The notes: a model not told the origin generated them from the letters alone. Counted from the first letter of the stretch, positions 7,252 through 15,874 are shown. The stretch: 64,000 nucleotides of DNA from JBHFEI01 sp041928815 (GCF_041928815.1 NZ_JBHFEI010000006.1:186001-250000), one strand, 5' to 3'. A program made the numbers and translations.

Positions 7252-10200
7252 ATGGCCAGAGCACCGAAAAAACCGTCCGGCTTCGAGGAAGCCCCGCAAT
7301 CCGACTTCGAGGGCGCGCCGCTCGCGGGCAGCGTCTCCGACTGGGTGAAGCAGCTCGAGGCGGAGGCGGAGGCCGGCTCCGTCGAGACGCAGCGCTCGAT
7401 CGCCTCCAAGGCCGGCAAGCACCGCAAGAGCGTCGAGATCGCCGCGTCGACGGCCAAACGCGGCAAGGCGGAGGCGCCGAGCGCCGGGCGCAGCGCCCGC
7501 GGCACCTCGATGGGTGGCTCGACCGACCCGAAGACCCGCGCCGCCGCCGGCCTCAATCCGGTCGCCGGAATGAGCGTGGCGCTCGAGGACGCCGCCGCCC
7601 CGTCCGCCGTCACCGCCACCGTCGAGGCGCTGTCGAAGCTGATCGAGAGCGGCAATCCTCTGTTCAAGGACGGCAAGCTCTGGACGCCGCACCGCCCCGC
7701 CCGCCCCGACAAGTCGGAGGGCGGCATCCCGATCCGCATGCAGACCGAATACCGGCCCTCCGGCGACCAGCCGACCGCGATCCGCGACCTGGTCGAGGGG
7801 CTCGGCAATGGCGAGCGCAGCCAGGTACTGCTCGGCGTCACCGGCTCGGGCAAGACCTTCACCATGGCCAAGGTGATCGAGGAGACGCAGCGCCCCGCCG
7901 TCATCCTCGCGCCGAACAAGACGCTCGCCGCCCAGCTCTATTCCGAGTTCAAGAACTTCTTCCCGGACAACGCGGTCGAGTATTTCGTCTCCTACTACGA
8001 CTACTACCAGCCTGAGGCTTACGTCCCCCGCTCCGACACCTATATCGAGAAGGAATCCTCGATCAACGAGCAGATCGACCGGATGCGCCACTCCGCCACC
8101 CGCTCGCTGCTCGAGCGCGACGACGTCATCATCGTCGCCTCCGTCTCCTGCATCTACGGTATTGGCTCGGTCGAGACCTATACGGCGATGACCTTCCAGA
8201 TGGCCGTCGGCGACCGGCTCGACCAGCGCCAGCTGCTCGCCGACCTCGTCGCCCAGCAGTACAAGCGCCGCGACATGGATTTCCAGCGCGGCAGTTTTCG
8301 CGTGCGCGGCGATACGATCGAGATCTTCCCGGCCCACCTGGAGGATGCCGCCTGGCGCATCTCCATGTTCGGCGACGAGATCGACGCCATCACCGAATTC
8401 GACCCGCTGACCGGGCACAAGACCGGCGACCTCAAATCGGTGAAGATCTACGCCAACAGCCATTACGTCACGCCGCGCCCGACGCTGAACGCCGCGATCA
8501 AGGCGATCCGCGACGAGCTGAAGCACCGCCTCGCCGAGCTCGAGAAGGCCGGCCGCCTGCTGGAGGCCCAGCGCCTCGAGCAGCGCACCCGCTACGACAT
8601 CGAGATGCTGGAGGCGACCGGCTCCTGCCAGGGCATCGAGAACTATTCGCGCTACTTGACCGGCCGCAAACCCGGCGAGCCGCCGCCGACCCTCTTCGAA
8701 TACATCCCCGACGACGCGATCATCTTCATCGACGAGAGCCACGTCACCGTGCCGCAGATCGGCGGCATGTATCGCGGCGACTTCCGCCGCAAGGCGACGC
8801 TCGCCGAATACGGCTTCCGCCTGCCCTCCTGCATGGACAACCGCCCGCTCCGCTTCGAGGAATGGGACGCGATGCGCCCCGACACGATCGCCGTCTCCGC
8901 CACGCCCGGCGGCTGGGAGCTCGAACAGTCCGGCGGCGTCTTCGCCGAGCAGGTCATCCGCCCGACCGGCCTCATCGATCCGCCCGTCGAGGTGCGCGCC
9001 GCCAAAACCCAGGTCGACGACGTGCTCGGCGAGATCCGCGACACCGCCGCGAAGGGCTATCGCACGCTCTGCACCGTGCTGACCAAGCGCATGGCCGAGG
9101 ACCTGACCGAATACCTGCACGAGCAGGGCGTGCGCGTGCGCTACATGCATTCCGACATCGACACGCTGGAGCGCATCGAGATCATCCGCGACCTGCGTCT
9201 CGGCGCCTTCGACGTCCTCGTCGGCATCAACCTCCTGCGCGAGGGCCTCGACATTCCCGAATGCGGCTTCGTCGCCATTCTCGATGCCGACAAGGAAGGA
9301 TTCTTGCGCTCCGAGACCTCTTTGATCCAGACGATCGGCCGCGCCGCCCGCAATGTCGACGGCAAGGTCATCCTCTATGCCGACCAGATCACCGGCTCGA
9401 TGGCGCGCGCCATGGAGGAGACCAGCCGGCGCCGCGAGAAGCAGATGGCCTACAATGCCGAGCACGGCATCACGCCGGAATCGGTGAAGGCGAAGATTTC
9501 CGACATCCTCGATTCGGTCTACGAGCGCGACCATGTCCGCGCCGATATCTCCGGTGCGGCCGGCAAGGGCTTCGCTTCCGGCGGCCATCTCATCGGCAAC
9601 AACCTGCAGTCCCATCTCGACGCGCTGGAAAAGCAGATGCGCGACGCCGCCGCCAATCTCGATTTCGAGACCGCCGCGCGGCTTCGCGACGAGATCAAGC
9701 GCCTCAAGGCCGCCGAACTCGCCGCCATGGACGATCCTCTGGCAAGACAAGAGGCGCGGAGCGCCGAAGGCGCGACCGGGAATGCAAGAAGCGCGGCGCG
9801 GAGTGCCGAAGGCACGACAGGGAGTGCAAGAAGCGCGGCGAGGAGCGCCGAAGGCGCGACCGGGAATGCAAAAAGCGGGGCGCGGAGCACCGAAGGCACG
9901 ACCGGGACGGGGTCTGCGCACATCGGGGCGAAGGCGCGACGTGCCGAAGGCACCGAGGGTAACACGGACGCCGACGCCGGGGACGACGCGGCCGGTGCCT
10001 CCCTCTTCCGCAAACCCTCGCTCGACGACATGGGCCCTGGAACGGACACGGCCCGGCCGCTCTTCCGCAAGAACACGCTGGACGAGATGACCGTCGGGCG
10101 GACGGAAAAGCCGGTCTCCGGCCGCCTGCCGGAAAAGCCCGCCCCCCACGCCCCACCCGCCGGCCGCCATTCCCCCCTGCTCGAAGGCCAGCCGGACCGC

Positions 10201-10317
10201 GCCGATCCGTCACGGCCGCTGGTGCGGGGAAAGGTCGGCGCGGGGAGTTACGAGGACCCGGCGGAGGTCAAGCGCAAGGGCCGGACGAAGGGGAAGACGG
10301 GGCGGCCGGGTCGGTAG
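7252..10317 (+). CDS. uvrB: Excinuclease ABC subunit B with long N- and C-terminal extensions
   Basis: UvrB is the damage-verifying helicase of nucleotide excision repair and acts with UvrA and UvrC. Walker A GVTGSGKT spans residues 195-202, the beta-hairpin SYYDYYQPEAYVP follows, then the DESH box, VSATPGG and the QTIGRAARN helicase motif VI. The C-terminal UVR motif (DFETAARLRDEI) lies near residue 810. At 1021 residues it is far longer than the usual 670-700. About 160 residues precede the core and about 195 follow the UVR motif. The tail includes a 14-residue tandem repeat at residues 835-887. Rhizobial UvrBs are often long, but the repeat looks unusual. Start MARAPKKP chosen because upstream codons overlap the RDD gene. 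Confidence 0.95.
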   Translation: MARAPKKPSGFEEAPQSDFEGAPLAGSVSDWVKQLEAEAEAGSVETQRSIASKAGKHRKSVEIAASTAKRGKAEAPSAGRSARGTSMGGSTDPKTRAAAGLNPVAGMSVALEDAAAPSAVTATVEALSKLIESGNPLFKDGKLWTPHRPARPDKSEGGIPIRMQTEYRPSGDQPTAIRDLVEGLGNGERSQVLLGVTGSGKTFTMAKVIEETQRPAVILAPNKTLAAQLYSEFKNFFPDNAVEYFVSYYDYYQPEAYVPRSDTYIEKESSINEQIDRMRHSATRSLLERDDVIIVASVSCIYGIGSVETYTAMTFQMAVGDRLDQRQLLADLVAQQYKRRDMDFQRGSFRVRGDTIEIFPAHLEDAAWRISMFGDEIDAITEFDPLTGHKTGDLKSVKIYANSHYVTPRPTLNAAIKAIRDELKHRLAELEKAGRLLEAQRLEQRTRYDIEMLEATGSCQGIENYSRYLTGRKPGEPPPTLFEYIPDDAIIFIDESHVTVPQIGGMYRGDFRRKATLAEYGFRLPSCMDNRPLRFEEWDAMRPDTIAVSATPGGWELEQSGGVFAEQVIRPTGLIDPPVEVRAAKTQVDDVLGEIRDTAAKGYRTLCTVLTKRMAEDLTEYLHEQGVRVRYMHSDIDTLERIEIIRDLRLGAFDVLVGINLLREGLDIPECGFVAILDADKEGFLRSETSLIQTIGRAARNVDGKVILYADQITGSMARAMEETSRRREKQMAYNAEHGITPESVKAKISDILDSVYERDHVRADISGAAGKGFASGGHLIGNNLQSHLDALEKQMRDAAANLDFETAARLRDEIKRLKAAELAAMDDPLARQEARSAEGATGNARSAARSAEGTTGSARSAARSAEGATGNAKSGARSTEGTTGTGSAHIGAKARRAEGTEGNTDADAGDDAAGASLFRKPSLDDMGPGTDTARPLFRKNTLDEMTVGRTEKPVSGRLPEKPAPHAPPAGRHSPLLEGQPDRADPSRPLVRGKVGAGSYEDPAEVKRKGRTKGKTGRPGR
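9754..9912 (+). repeat. In-frame 42-bp tandem repeat in the uvrB tail
   Basis: Three full copies (9754-9795, 9796-9837, 9838-9879) and a partial fourth (9880-9912) of a 42-bp unit. Each encodes a 14-residue block of the type ARSAEGATGNARSA with small substitutions (A/T, N/S, R/K). The copies stay in frame with uvrB. Confidence 0.9.
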
Positions 10318-10353
10318 TGTTGTTGAAAACGAAGTTCAACGGTTGAGGTTATT

Positions 10354-12306
10354 ATGGCAACGAGGCCGGGTATTCATCAAGATTTTCGGTATGAAAATTA
10401 CTCTGCGACAATTAAAAAGGCAATATTCTCTATTGCAAATCAATTTTATATAACCAGGTCTTTCAAAAGTGTGCGCATAGGCAATAGTGATTACTACGCA
10501 ATTTTAGCAAGACCTACTGATGAATTTTCCGTTTATGTTAACGCCGATAGAGAGTTAATTGTCTTATTTTCTGATTATAATACGTTTGAAATCAGAACGC
10601 TTGAAGCGTTTGATGAGTTTTATGCGACTGTCGACTCTGCGCGAGTTGATAAAAGCTTGAGGTTTCTCGTAAGTAGTGACAATGGGATCGAATCTATAAT
10701 TCGACATTACTTAAGTCAGACGCCCGAATATCCAATAATAATTCCTATGACATTTACGCTAATTGAGAACTCTCGCCAAGCGCTTCTTGATGCAACTAGA
10801 AGAAATTATCTTCTCAGAGATTTATTTGGCTATCAAAATCCCCTTCGAGAAGAAACTTTTTTCTTTGGTAGACAGAACGTGGTAAATACAGTTTTAGATT
10901 TGGCAAAATCTGGTCAGTCTTCTAGTTTGTTTGGATTGAGGAAAAGCGGAAAAACATCAACTATATATGCTATTTCGCGGAAGTCGAAGGCGTTTGGATG
11001 TGTAACGTCAATTATTGATTGTCAAAATCCATCTGTGCATGCGCGAGATTATCGTGGCTTGCTAATTTTATTGTTAAATGAAGTCAGAAAAACTCTAGGT
11101 ATTGGGAAGGCAATTGATACCTTAGGTGACACACCAGCGAAAATATCTGAAAATTTTGCGCAATTTATGAAATCGTTAACAGGTCAGGCGAAAGGAAAAA
11201 TACTAATTATTTTTGATGAAATCGAGAATATCTCGCCGAATACGGCTGCGTCCCGTCATTGGAGGGAAGGAGGCGACTCTTTACTTTTTTGGCAGATCAT
11301 TCGGTCTTTCATTCAATCGGAAGCGTCGTCGAAGATTTCCATTTGTTTGGTTGGAACCAGCCCCCATTTACTTGAATTGTCACATATTAACGGCGTCGCA
11401 AATCCAATGTACCTCTTCTCTCAGAAGAAGTTTATACCTAATCTTACATTTGATGAAACTCGAAATATGATTGAGAAGCTCGGCCATTTTATGGGGCTCA
11501 CATTCTCACCAGATATTATAGCTGATATTCAGAAGACTTATGGTGGTCATCCGTTCTTTATAAGGCAAGCGTGCAGTACCATTCATCAAATATCAAGCAC
11601 AAATCGACCAGTGAAAGTGTCTCAAGAAACATTAAGAATAGCGAAACAGCAGTTCTCGACTCAAATGATAGCGTATCTTTCGGAGATACTTAGGAATTTA
11701 AATGATTTCTATCCAGAAGAAATGACGTTGCTTGAAGATTTTCTCTTGAAAAAGAATTTCGATTTATTGGAGTTTGCTTCTGAGGCTCCAATCTATGTCG
11801 ACCACTTGATTGGTTACGGATTGATAGAGCGTTCTGGGGCGCATTTTGATATAAAGTTTGATGCAATCAGACATGCCGTAGAACTAAATAAACCACACGA
11901 AAGTCTTGAGAAGAAGTGGGAGGAAATCCTTAGAAGAAGAAATAGTATTGAGAATGAGATTAGGAGATCGATTTTTTACAATTCAAAATTTATTACTTTA
12001 GAGGATTGGGTTGATATTTTGGAGAAGAATCTGACGTTAAAGAGATTTTCTGATTTGACATCTAATGAGCCAGCCTATCTTTTATCGAAGGAGACTAGCC
12101 CATTATATTTGACTGACCTTCTTATGATCATGAAAGATGAGCGAATTTTACCTTATATTGAAGATCGACGTTCGGATTTGCTGAAAGCAATCAATGTAGT
12201 GAACAAATTAAGAAAAGATACTCATGCTCGTGATATATCTAATTTAGAAATGACAAGTGTTAGGCAGGCATTTGAAACTCTCGAAGGAGAATTTTGCGGA
12301 ATTTAA
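10354..12306 (+). CDS. STAND/AAA-type P-loop NTPase of unknown function, AT-rich
   Basis: This 650-residue protein contains a clear P-loop NTPase. An FFGR element (residues 170-173, as in STAND/AAA_16 ATPases) is followed by Walker A GLRKSGKTS (194-202, K200) and Walker B ILIIFDE (D288, E289). A sensor-like VGTSP lies near residue 335. The first 160 residues and the C-terminal 200 residues match no family I recognise. The last segment has LRKDTHAR (R620, H624), weakly reminiscent of HEPN RNase motifs (spacing R-x3-H is not canonical). Base composition and codon use are strikingly AT-rich against the whole window, including the adjacent uvrB, so horizontal acquisition is likely. A GAGG sits 5 bases before the ATG. 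A defence or toxin-like role is inference only. Confidence 0.85.
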   Translation: MATRPGIHQDFRYENYSATIKKAIFSIANQFYITRSFKSVRIGNSDYYAILARPTDEFSVYVNADRELIVLFSDYNTFEIRTLEAFDEFYATVDSARVDKSLRFLVSSDNGIESIIRHYLSQTPEYPIIIPMTFTLIENSRQALLDATRRNYLLRDLFGYQNPLREETFFFGRQNVVNTVLDLAKSGQSSSLFGLRKSGKTSTIYAISRKSKAFGCVTSIIDCQNPSVHARDYRGLLILLLNEVRKTLGIGKAIDTLGDTPAKISENFAQFMKSLTGQAKGKILIIFDEIENISPNTAASRHWREGGDSLLFWQIIRSFIQSEASSKISICLVGTSPHLLELSHINGVANPMYLFSQKKFIPNLTFDETRNMIEKLGHFMGLTFSPDIIADIQKTYGGHPFFIRQACSTIHQISSTNRPVKVSQETLRIAKQQFSTQMIAYLSEILRNLNDFYPEEMTLLEDFLLKKNFDLLEFASEAPIYVDHLIGYGLIERSGAHFDIKFDAIRHAVELNKPHESLEKKWEEILRRRNSIENEIRRSIFYNSKFITLEDWVDILEKNLTLKRFSDLTSNEPAYLLSKETSPLYLTDLLMIMKDERILPYIEDRRSDLLKAINVVNKLRKDTHARDISNLEMTSVRQAFETLEGEFCGI

Positions 12307-12770
12307 ACTAAATTTCCCCCGCCCCCTCACTCCATGCCATACTCCTCTCGTCCCACCACGGATATCCCGCGAGGCGTCGCGGCGAGGTGGGGCCGGCGCG
12401 GGCCGTGAGGGGACGACGCATCGCCTCATCGTCCGGGTCCGTGCAACACGGTCTCCCTCCGGCGATCGCGGGGAGTGGCGGCATCGGATGTGCCGGCACT
12501 CTCGATCCCGCCGGACGTGCCTTGGCGGCACACAGGGGAGGTCGGGGCCGGAGGATGCCGCGGCATCGTCCGCCGGGCCTGCGAAACCCGCGCCCGGACA
12601 CCGACGGCAGCACGCCGCCGGCCCCGCCCCTTCCGCAGAGAGACCGCCCGCGCGGGCAGAAACCGCCGAACGGGGCGCTGGAAAGTGCCGCATACCACCA
12701 CCCGAACGAGGCTCTTTTCCGCGCCCCGTCCGCCTGCCCCCGCCGGCTCCGCCGCGCCGGGACGGCCAAC

Positions 12771-12847
12771 CATGCCCAGCAGGCTCTGTCGAGCCGGCCG
12801 CGCTCGGCGACGACGGCGCGGACGTTTTCCCGAAAGATCGGGCCGAC
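12771..12847 (-). pseudogene. Inverted fragment of the aspartic protease gene
   Basis: Read on the minus strand, these bases match 2662-2739 of the protease gene with three substitutions and one base missing. In translation this gives the same GPIFRENVRAVVAERGRLD run before the frame shifts. Homology does not extend further on either side by eye. Confidence 0.85.
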
Positions 12848-12850
12848 CCG

Positions 12851-12901
12851 GTGGCACGGCCACTCCGGTGGCACGACCAGTCCGGTGGCAAGGCCGCTCC
12901 G
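12851..12901. repeat. 17-bp tandem repeat, three copies
   Basis: Copies at 12851-12867, 12868-12884 and 12885-12901. The unit reads GTGGCACGGCCACTCCG with one to three changes per copy. It lies directly beside the protease-gene fragment. Confidence 0.85.
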
Positions 12902-13037
12902 GCGGGGGGCCGGGCGGGCCTCACGCGGCCTTGAGCGGTACCCGCCCTGCGCCGCGTCCGGCCGCTGAGGCGCCGCCGCCCACAAAGGCCATGCCAAGCC
13001 GCGCCGGCCGTGCAACCGGGGGAAGGAGCCCGCGCCG

Positions 13038-13589
13038 ATGTCCGATACCGATCTTCGATCCCTCGCCCTGCCGCTCGTCATCGATGCCATGGACCTGCCG
13101 CGCCGCCTCTGCCCGCATGGCAACTGCCGGCGCCACCGGCTCTGCCTGCGCGGCCGCGTCGAAGGCCATCCCGTCGCCTGCCTGGAGCGGCTCGATCCGG
13201 GGACGCGCGCAGAGCTCGACGCCTGCGTCGCCGTGGCGGTCGGGTTGCTTCGCGTGCTCGGCGATGCCCGCCTGCCCTTTCCCGTCTGGTCGCCCGAGGC
13301 CGGCGCGCGCCGGCGGCAATCCTTCGCGGCCGCGATGCTGCGCCGCGCCCTCCCGCTAGGCTCCGCCCGCGACGCGCTCGACGCCTGGCGCGCCGCCGCC
13401 CCGGATGGGACGCCGCCATCCGCTCCGGCGGTGCCGGTCGCTCCGGCCGTGCCGGTCGGTCCGGCCGTGCCGGTCGCGCCGGACGCTCCGGTCGCGAGGC
13501 AGACCGGGAGACAGTCGGTGAAACCATCGGCAACGCCGTCGGCGACGCCGTTGGCGGAACACGCCGCGACGGGAGCGGGCGGCGATTAA
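13038..13589 (+). CDS. Hypothetical protein with Cys cluster and Pro-Ala-Val repeat tail
   Basis: A 183-residue protein of unknown function. Near residue 25 it has three closely spaced cysteines, RLCPHGNCRRHRLCLRG, which could bind a metal. The middle is helical and Arg/Ala-rich. The C-terminal third is low-complexity, with an APAVPVAPAVPVGPAVPV run followed by Ser/Thr/Pro. GGAAGGAG lies about 10 bases upstream of the ATG. The opposite strand is also open here and would encode an Arg-Pro collagen-like run, which I take as the shadow. Moderately confident that it is a real gene. Confidence 0.55.
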   Translation: MSDTDLRSLALPLVIDAMDLPRRLCPHGNCRRHRLCLRGRVEGHPVACLERLDPGTRAELDACVAVAVGLLRVLGDARLPFPVWSPEAGARRRQSFAAAMLRRALPLGSARDALDAWRAAAPDGTPPSAPAVPVAPAVPVGPAVPVAPDAPVARQTGRQSVKPSATPSATPLAEHAATGAGGD

Positions 13590-13885
13590 ATCGCTTGCAA
13601 TTTATCCGTCCTGCTGGCATCACTTTTGCCGTTCGGGCGTTTTCTATCCCGGAGACTGGACTGCTGTATGGCCCCGGAGGAGGCTTCGGGCGGGGCGAAA
13701 GCCCCTGTAGACGTTCTTTCCCCGTTATCGTGACTTCTCGACTTCGCATATCCGGTCCGGCGCCACCACGCGCGACGGCCCGGCAGGACAAGGCCAAGAT
13801 CCCGGCACGCCGGGGTTTTGGCAAAACGGCCCGGCGGACGCGCTGCCGGGATGACTGAGACAACCGGGACAAGGACTTAATTCCC
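13590..13885 (+). other. Long leader region of the cold-shock gene
   Basis: About 300 bases precede the cold-shock ORF. They contain a compact hairpin, GGGGC-GAAA-GCCCC (13692-13705), capped by a GNRA tetraloop, and pyrimidine-rich stretches. Cold-shock mRNAs often have long structured leaders, so this may be transcribed; no promoter stands out. Confidence 0.35.
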
Positions 13886-14098
13886 ATGGCCACCAAGGGC
13901 ACCGTAAAATTCTTCAACCAGGACAAGGGCTTTGGCTTCATCACGCCGGAAGGCGGCGCCAAGGACGTGTTCGTTCACATCTCCGCTCTGCATGCTGCCG
14001 GCATCCAGACGTTGAAGGATGGCCAGCAGGTCGTCTTCGACACCGAGCCGGATCGCATGGGCAAGGGCCCGAAGGCCGTCAACATCCGCGCCGCGTAA
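13886..14098 (+). CDS. cspA: Cold-shock-domain protein (CspA family)
   Basis: A 70-residue single cold-shock domain that binds single-stranded RNA/DNA and acts as an RNA chaperone. Both RNA-binding motifs are intact: RNP1-type KGFGFIT and RNP2-type VFVHIS. Length and the GTVKFFN start are typical. A strong intrinsic terminator follows 27 bases after the stop. Several paralogues are usual in rhizobia, so the exact paralogue number cannot be given. Confidence 0.95.
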   Translation: MATKGTVKFFNQDKGFGFITPEGGAKDVFVHISALHAAGIQTLKDGQQVVFDTEPDRMGKGPKAVNIRAA

Positions 14099-14124
14099 TT
14101 CGCCCGCGCGTTTGACCGCTTGAG

Positions 14125-14150
14125 ACGGCGCCCCTTGCGGGCGCCGTTTT
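14125..14150 (+). terminator. Intrinsic terminator of cspA
   Basis: A perfect 9-bp stem (ACGGCGCCC/GGGCGCCGT) with a CTTGC loop is followed by a T-rich tail. Confidence 0.85.
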
Positions 14151-14169
14151 CGTTTGCGGCCGGGGCCCC

Positions 14170-15240
14170 CTATTCCGCCGCCGCCGCGCCCGCCTCCATC
14201 GGCCCGAGGACCGCGGCAAAGGCGTCGGCGATCACCTCAGGTCCCGCGCCCGCCCGCGCCGCCTCCGCCGAGAGGATCTGCCGATAGCGCCGCGCGCCCG
14301 GCATCCCCTGGAACAGCCCGACCATGTGCCGCGTCACATGGATCAGCCGTCCCCCGCCGGCGATATGCCCGGCCGCATGCGCCATCATCGCATCCCGCAC
14401 GCCCCGCCAGAGATCCGCGTCGACCGCGCGCGCCTCCGCCGCGGCCCCCGTGACCGGATGCGGAAAATGCCGGTCCACCTCCGTCAGGATCGCGCTGTCC
14501 TGGTAGGCCGCCCGCCCGAGCATCACCCCGTCCATCGCCGCGAGGTGCGCCAGCCCATCCGCCACGCCGCGAATCCCGCCGTTGATGCCGATGAAGAGAT
14601 CCGGGTTCTCCGCCTTCACCCGATGCACGAGCCCGTAATCCAGCGGCGGAATGTCCCGGTTCTCCTTCGGCGACAGTCCCTGCAGCCACGCCTTGCGCGC
14701 ATGCACCCAGACGCCATCCACCCCGGCCGTCCTGACGGCCGCCAGAAACGCCCGCAGGGCCGCCTCAGGGTCCTGGTCGTCGACGCCGATCCGGCACTTC
14801 ACGGTCACCGGAATCGTCACCGCGGCCTTCATCGCCGCCACGCTGTCCGCCACCAGGTCAGGTGCGCGCATCAGGCAGGCGCCGAACGTTCCCGACTGCA
14901 CTCGATCCGAGGGACAGCCGACATTCATGTTGATTTCGGCATAGCCAAAACCTTCGCCGATCCTGGCTGCCTCCGCGAGCTTCACGGGATCGTTGCCGCC
15001 AAGCTGCAACGCGACTGGGCTCTCGACGGAATCGAAGCCGAGCAGGCGCTGCCGATCTCCGCGCAGGATCGCGTCGGCGACGATCATCTCGGTGTAAAGC
15101 AGGGCATGGCGCGACAGCTGCCGAGCGAGAAAGCGGAAATGCCGGTCCGTCCAGTCGATCATCGGCGCGACGGCAAAGACGGGACGCCGGAAGTAATTAA
15201 TTTCTTTGATTTCTTCCTCACGTTCCGATGTTCGCGCCAT
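14170..15240 (-). CDS. dusA: tRNA-dihydrouridine(20/20a) synthase
   Basis: A flavin-dependent enzyme that reduces uridine at positions 20/20a of the tRNA D-loop. The 356-residue protein shows the Dus signature: APMIDWTDRHFR at the start, LQLGGNDP, and NMNVGCPSDRVQSGTFGACLM with the catalytic Cys. CRIGVDDQD, VHARKAWLQGLSPKENR and INGGI complete the TIM-barrel set. These are DusA-type rather than DusB/C. It is convergent with cspA. Confidence 0.95.
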   Translation of the reverse strand: MARTSEREEEIKEINYFRRPVFAVAPMIDWTDRHFRFLARQLSRHALLYTEMIVADAILRGDRQRLLGFDSVESPVALQLGGNDPVKLAEAARIGEGFGYAEINMNVGCPSDRVQSGTFGACLMRAPDLVADSVAAMKAAVTIPVTVKCRIGVDDQDPEAALRAFLAAVRTAGVDGVWVHARKAWLQGLSPKENRDIPPLDYGLVHRVKAENPDLFIGINGGIRGVADGLAHLAAMDGVMLGRAAYQDSAILTEVDRHFPHPVTGAAAEARAVDADLWRGVRDAMMAHAAGHIAGGGRLIHVTRHMVGLFQGMPGARRYRQILSAEAARAGAGPEVIADAFAAVLGPMEAGAAAAE

Positions 15241-15670
15241 ACCTTTTTCCTCTTAACTTTCTGCCGTTCTTGAACGCCTGCGCGCTCCGGCACACCATAT
15301 GGCGCGCAACAACCCGCCATGCCCGATCAACCGCAAAGGGATCAGCACACACGTCCGCAACAGAACGGCACCGCACAGTCTCTAGCGCAGGCTCTGCTCA
15401 AAAGCGACCAGGGTCCTGTCGACCGTCGACGCTTCAGGGAAAGAAGAGGCCACCGGCATGTTCCGCCGCGCCTGCGAGGACCGTGAAAGCAGAATAAATA
15501 TTGGGCATCTTGCCCGAAGATTGCCCATGTCAGCCGATCAAAACATTGCGGAACTCTAAATTTCGTGGTGTAAATTAAAGTCAGGGAGATGCCTCAGAAA
15601 GATCCTATTAAAGAGGCACGTTGGAGACACAGGCCGAACATAAAGAGGCCAGCCATCGGGAGGTCATGAG
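15241..15670. other. Intergenic region between dusA and a small ORF
   Basis: About 430 bases between divergent genes. The part from about 15490 on is more AT-rich and has a compact set of inverted elements (TGGGCA at 15502, TGCCC at 15511, TGCCCA at 15522). These could be operator half-sites or a small hairpin. No gene is supportable. Confidence 0.35.
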
Positions 15671-15874
15671 ATGAACGATGATCATCTTTACCGTATCGTT
15701 GAAGTCAGCCTGAAACGCTCGAACGGTCGCAGCGACGTCGGTATCATGACGGTACGCCAGGCGCTGGAATTGCCGGTCGAGGCCGTGCTCGAATACAGCG
15801 ACCCGGACCTCAACTCCCGCTCGGGCGGGAGGGCCTTCAATCGGGAGCAGCTCGTCGCTTATGCGAGCGGCTGA
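15671..15874 (+). CDS. Small hypothetical protein
   Basis: A 67-residue soluble protein, MNDDHLYRIVEVSL..., rich in charged residues, with no signal peptide or membrane segment. A good GGGAGG Shine-Dalgarno lies 8 bases upstream. Codon use fits the genome. I recognise no family. Confidence 0.55.
   Translation: MNDDHLYRIVEVSLKRSNGRSDVGIMTVRQALELPVEAVLEYSDPDLNSRSGGRAFNREQLVAYASG

Larger units (their letters stand above)
12307..13037. other. Scrambled GC-rich region without a convincing gene
   Basis: About 730 bases where composition jumps back from AT-rich to very GC-rich. Several overlapping ORFs exist on both strands, but none has a recognisable product. The region contains a 77-base inverted, slightly damaged copy of the protease gene at 2.7 kb and a 17-bp triple tandem repeat. 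It looks like rearranged debris next to the acquired NTPase gene. No transposase or terminal inverted repeats were seen. Confidence 0.6.

Noticed and set aside
9754..9912. CRISPR-like repeat array
   Set aside because: The repeats are directly abutting, in frame and without spacers; they are a coding minisatellite in uvrB.
6991..10170. A 1059-codon open frame on the minus strand opposite uvrB
   Set aside because: It is low-complexity (Gly/Ala/Arg/Glu/Asp) antisense reading of a high-G+C gene, with no domain and full overlap with an unmistakable uvrB.
12187..12306. HEPN RNase domain at the end of the NTPase protein
   Set aside because: Only LRKDTHAR hints at it; the R-x3-H spacing does not match the canonical HEPN motif, so I did not assign the domain.
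10318..13037. Insertion sequence or transposon carrying the AT-rich gene
   Set aside because: No transposase or integrase ORF, target-site duplication or terminal inverted repeats could be seen, so I call it only a compositional island.
13078..13962. Minus-strand collagen-like Arg-Pro repeat protein
   Set aside because: It is the reverse reading of the PAV repeat of the + strand ORF and extends antisense into the cold-shock gene.
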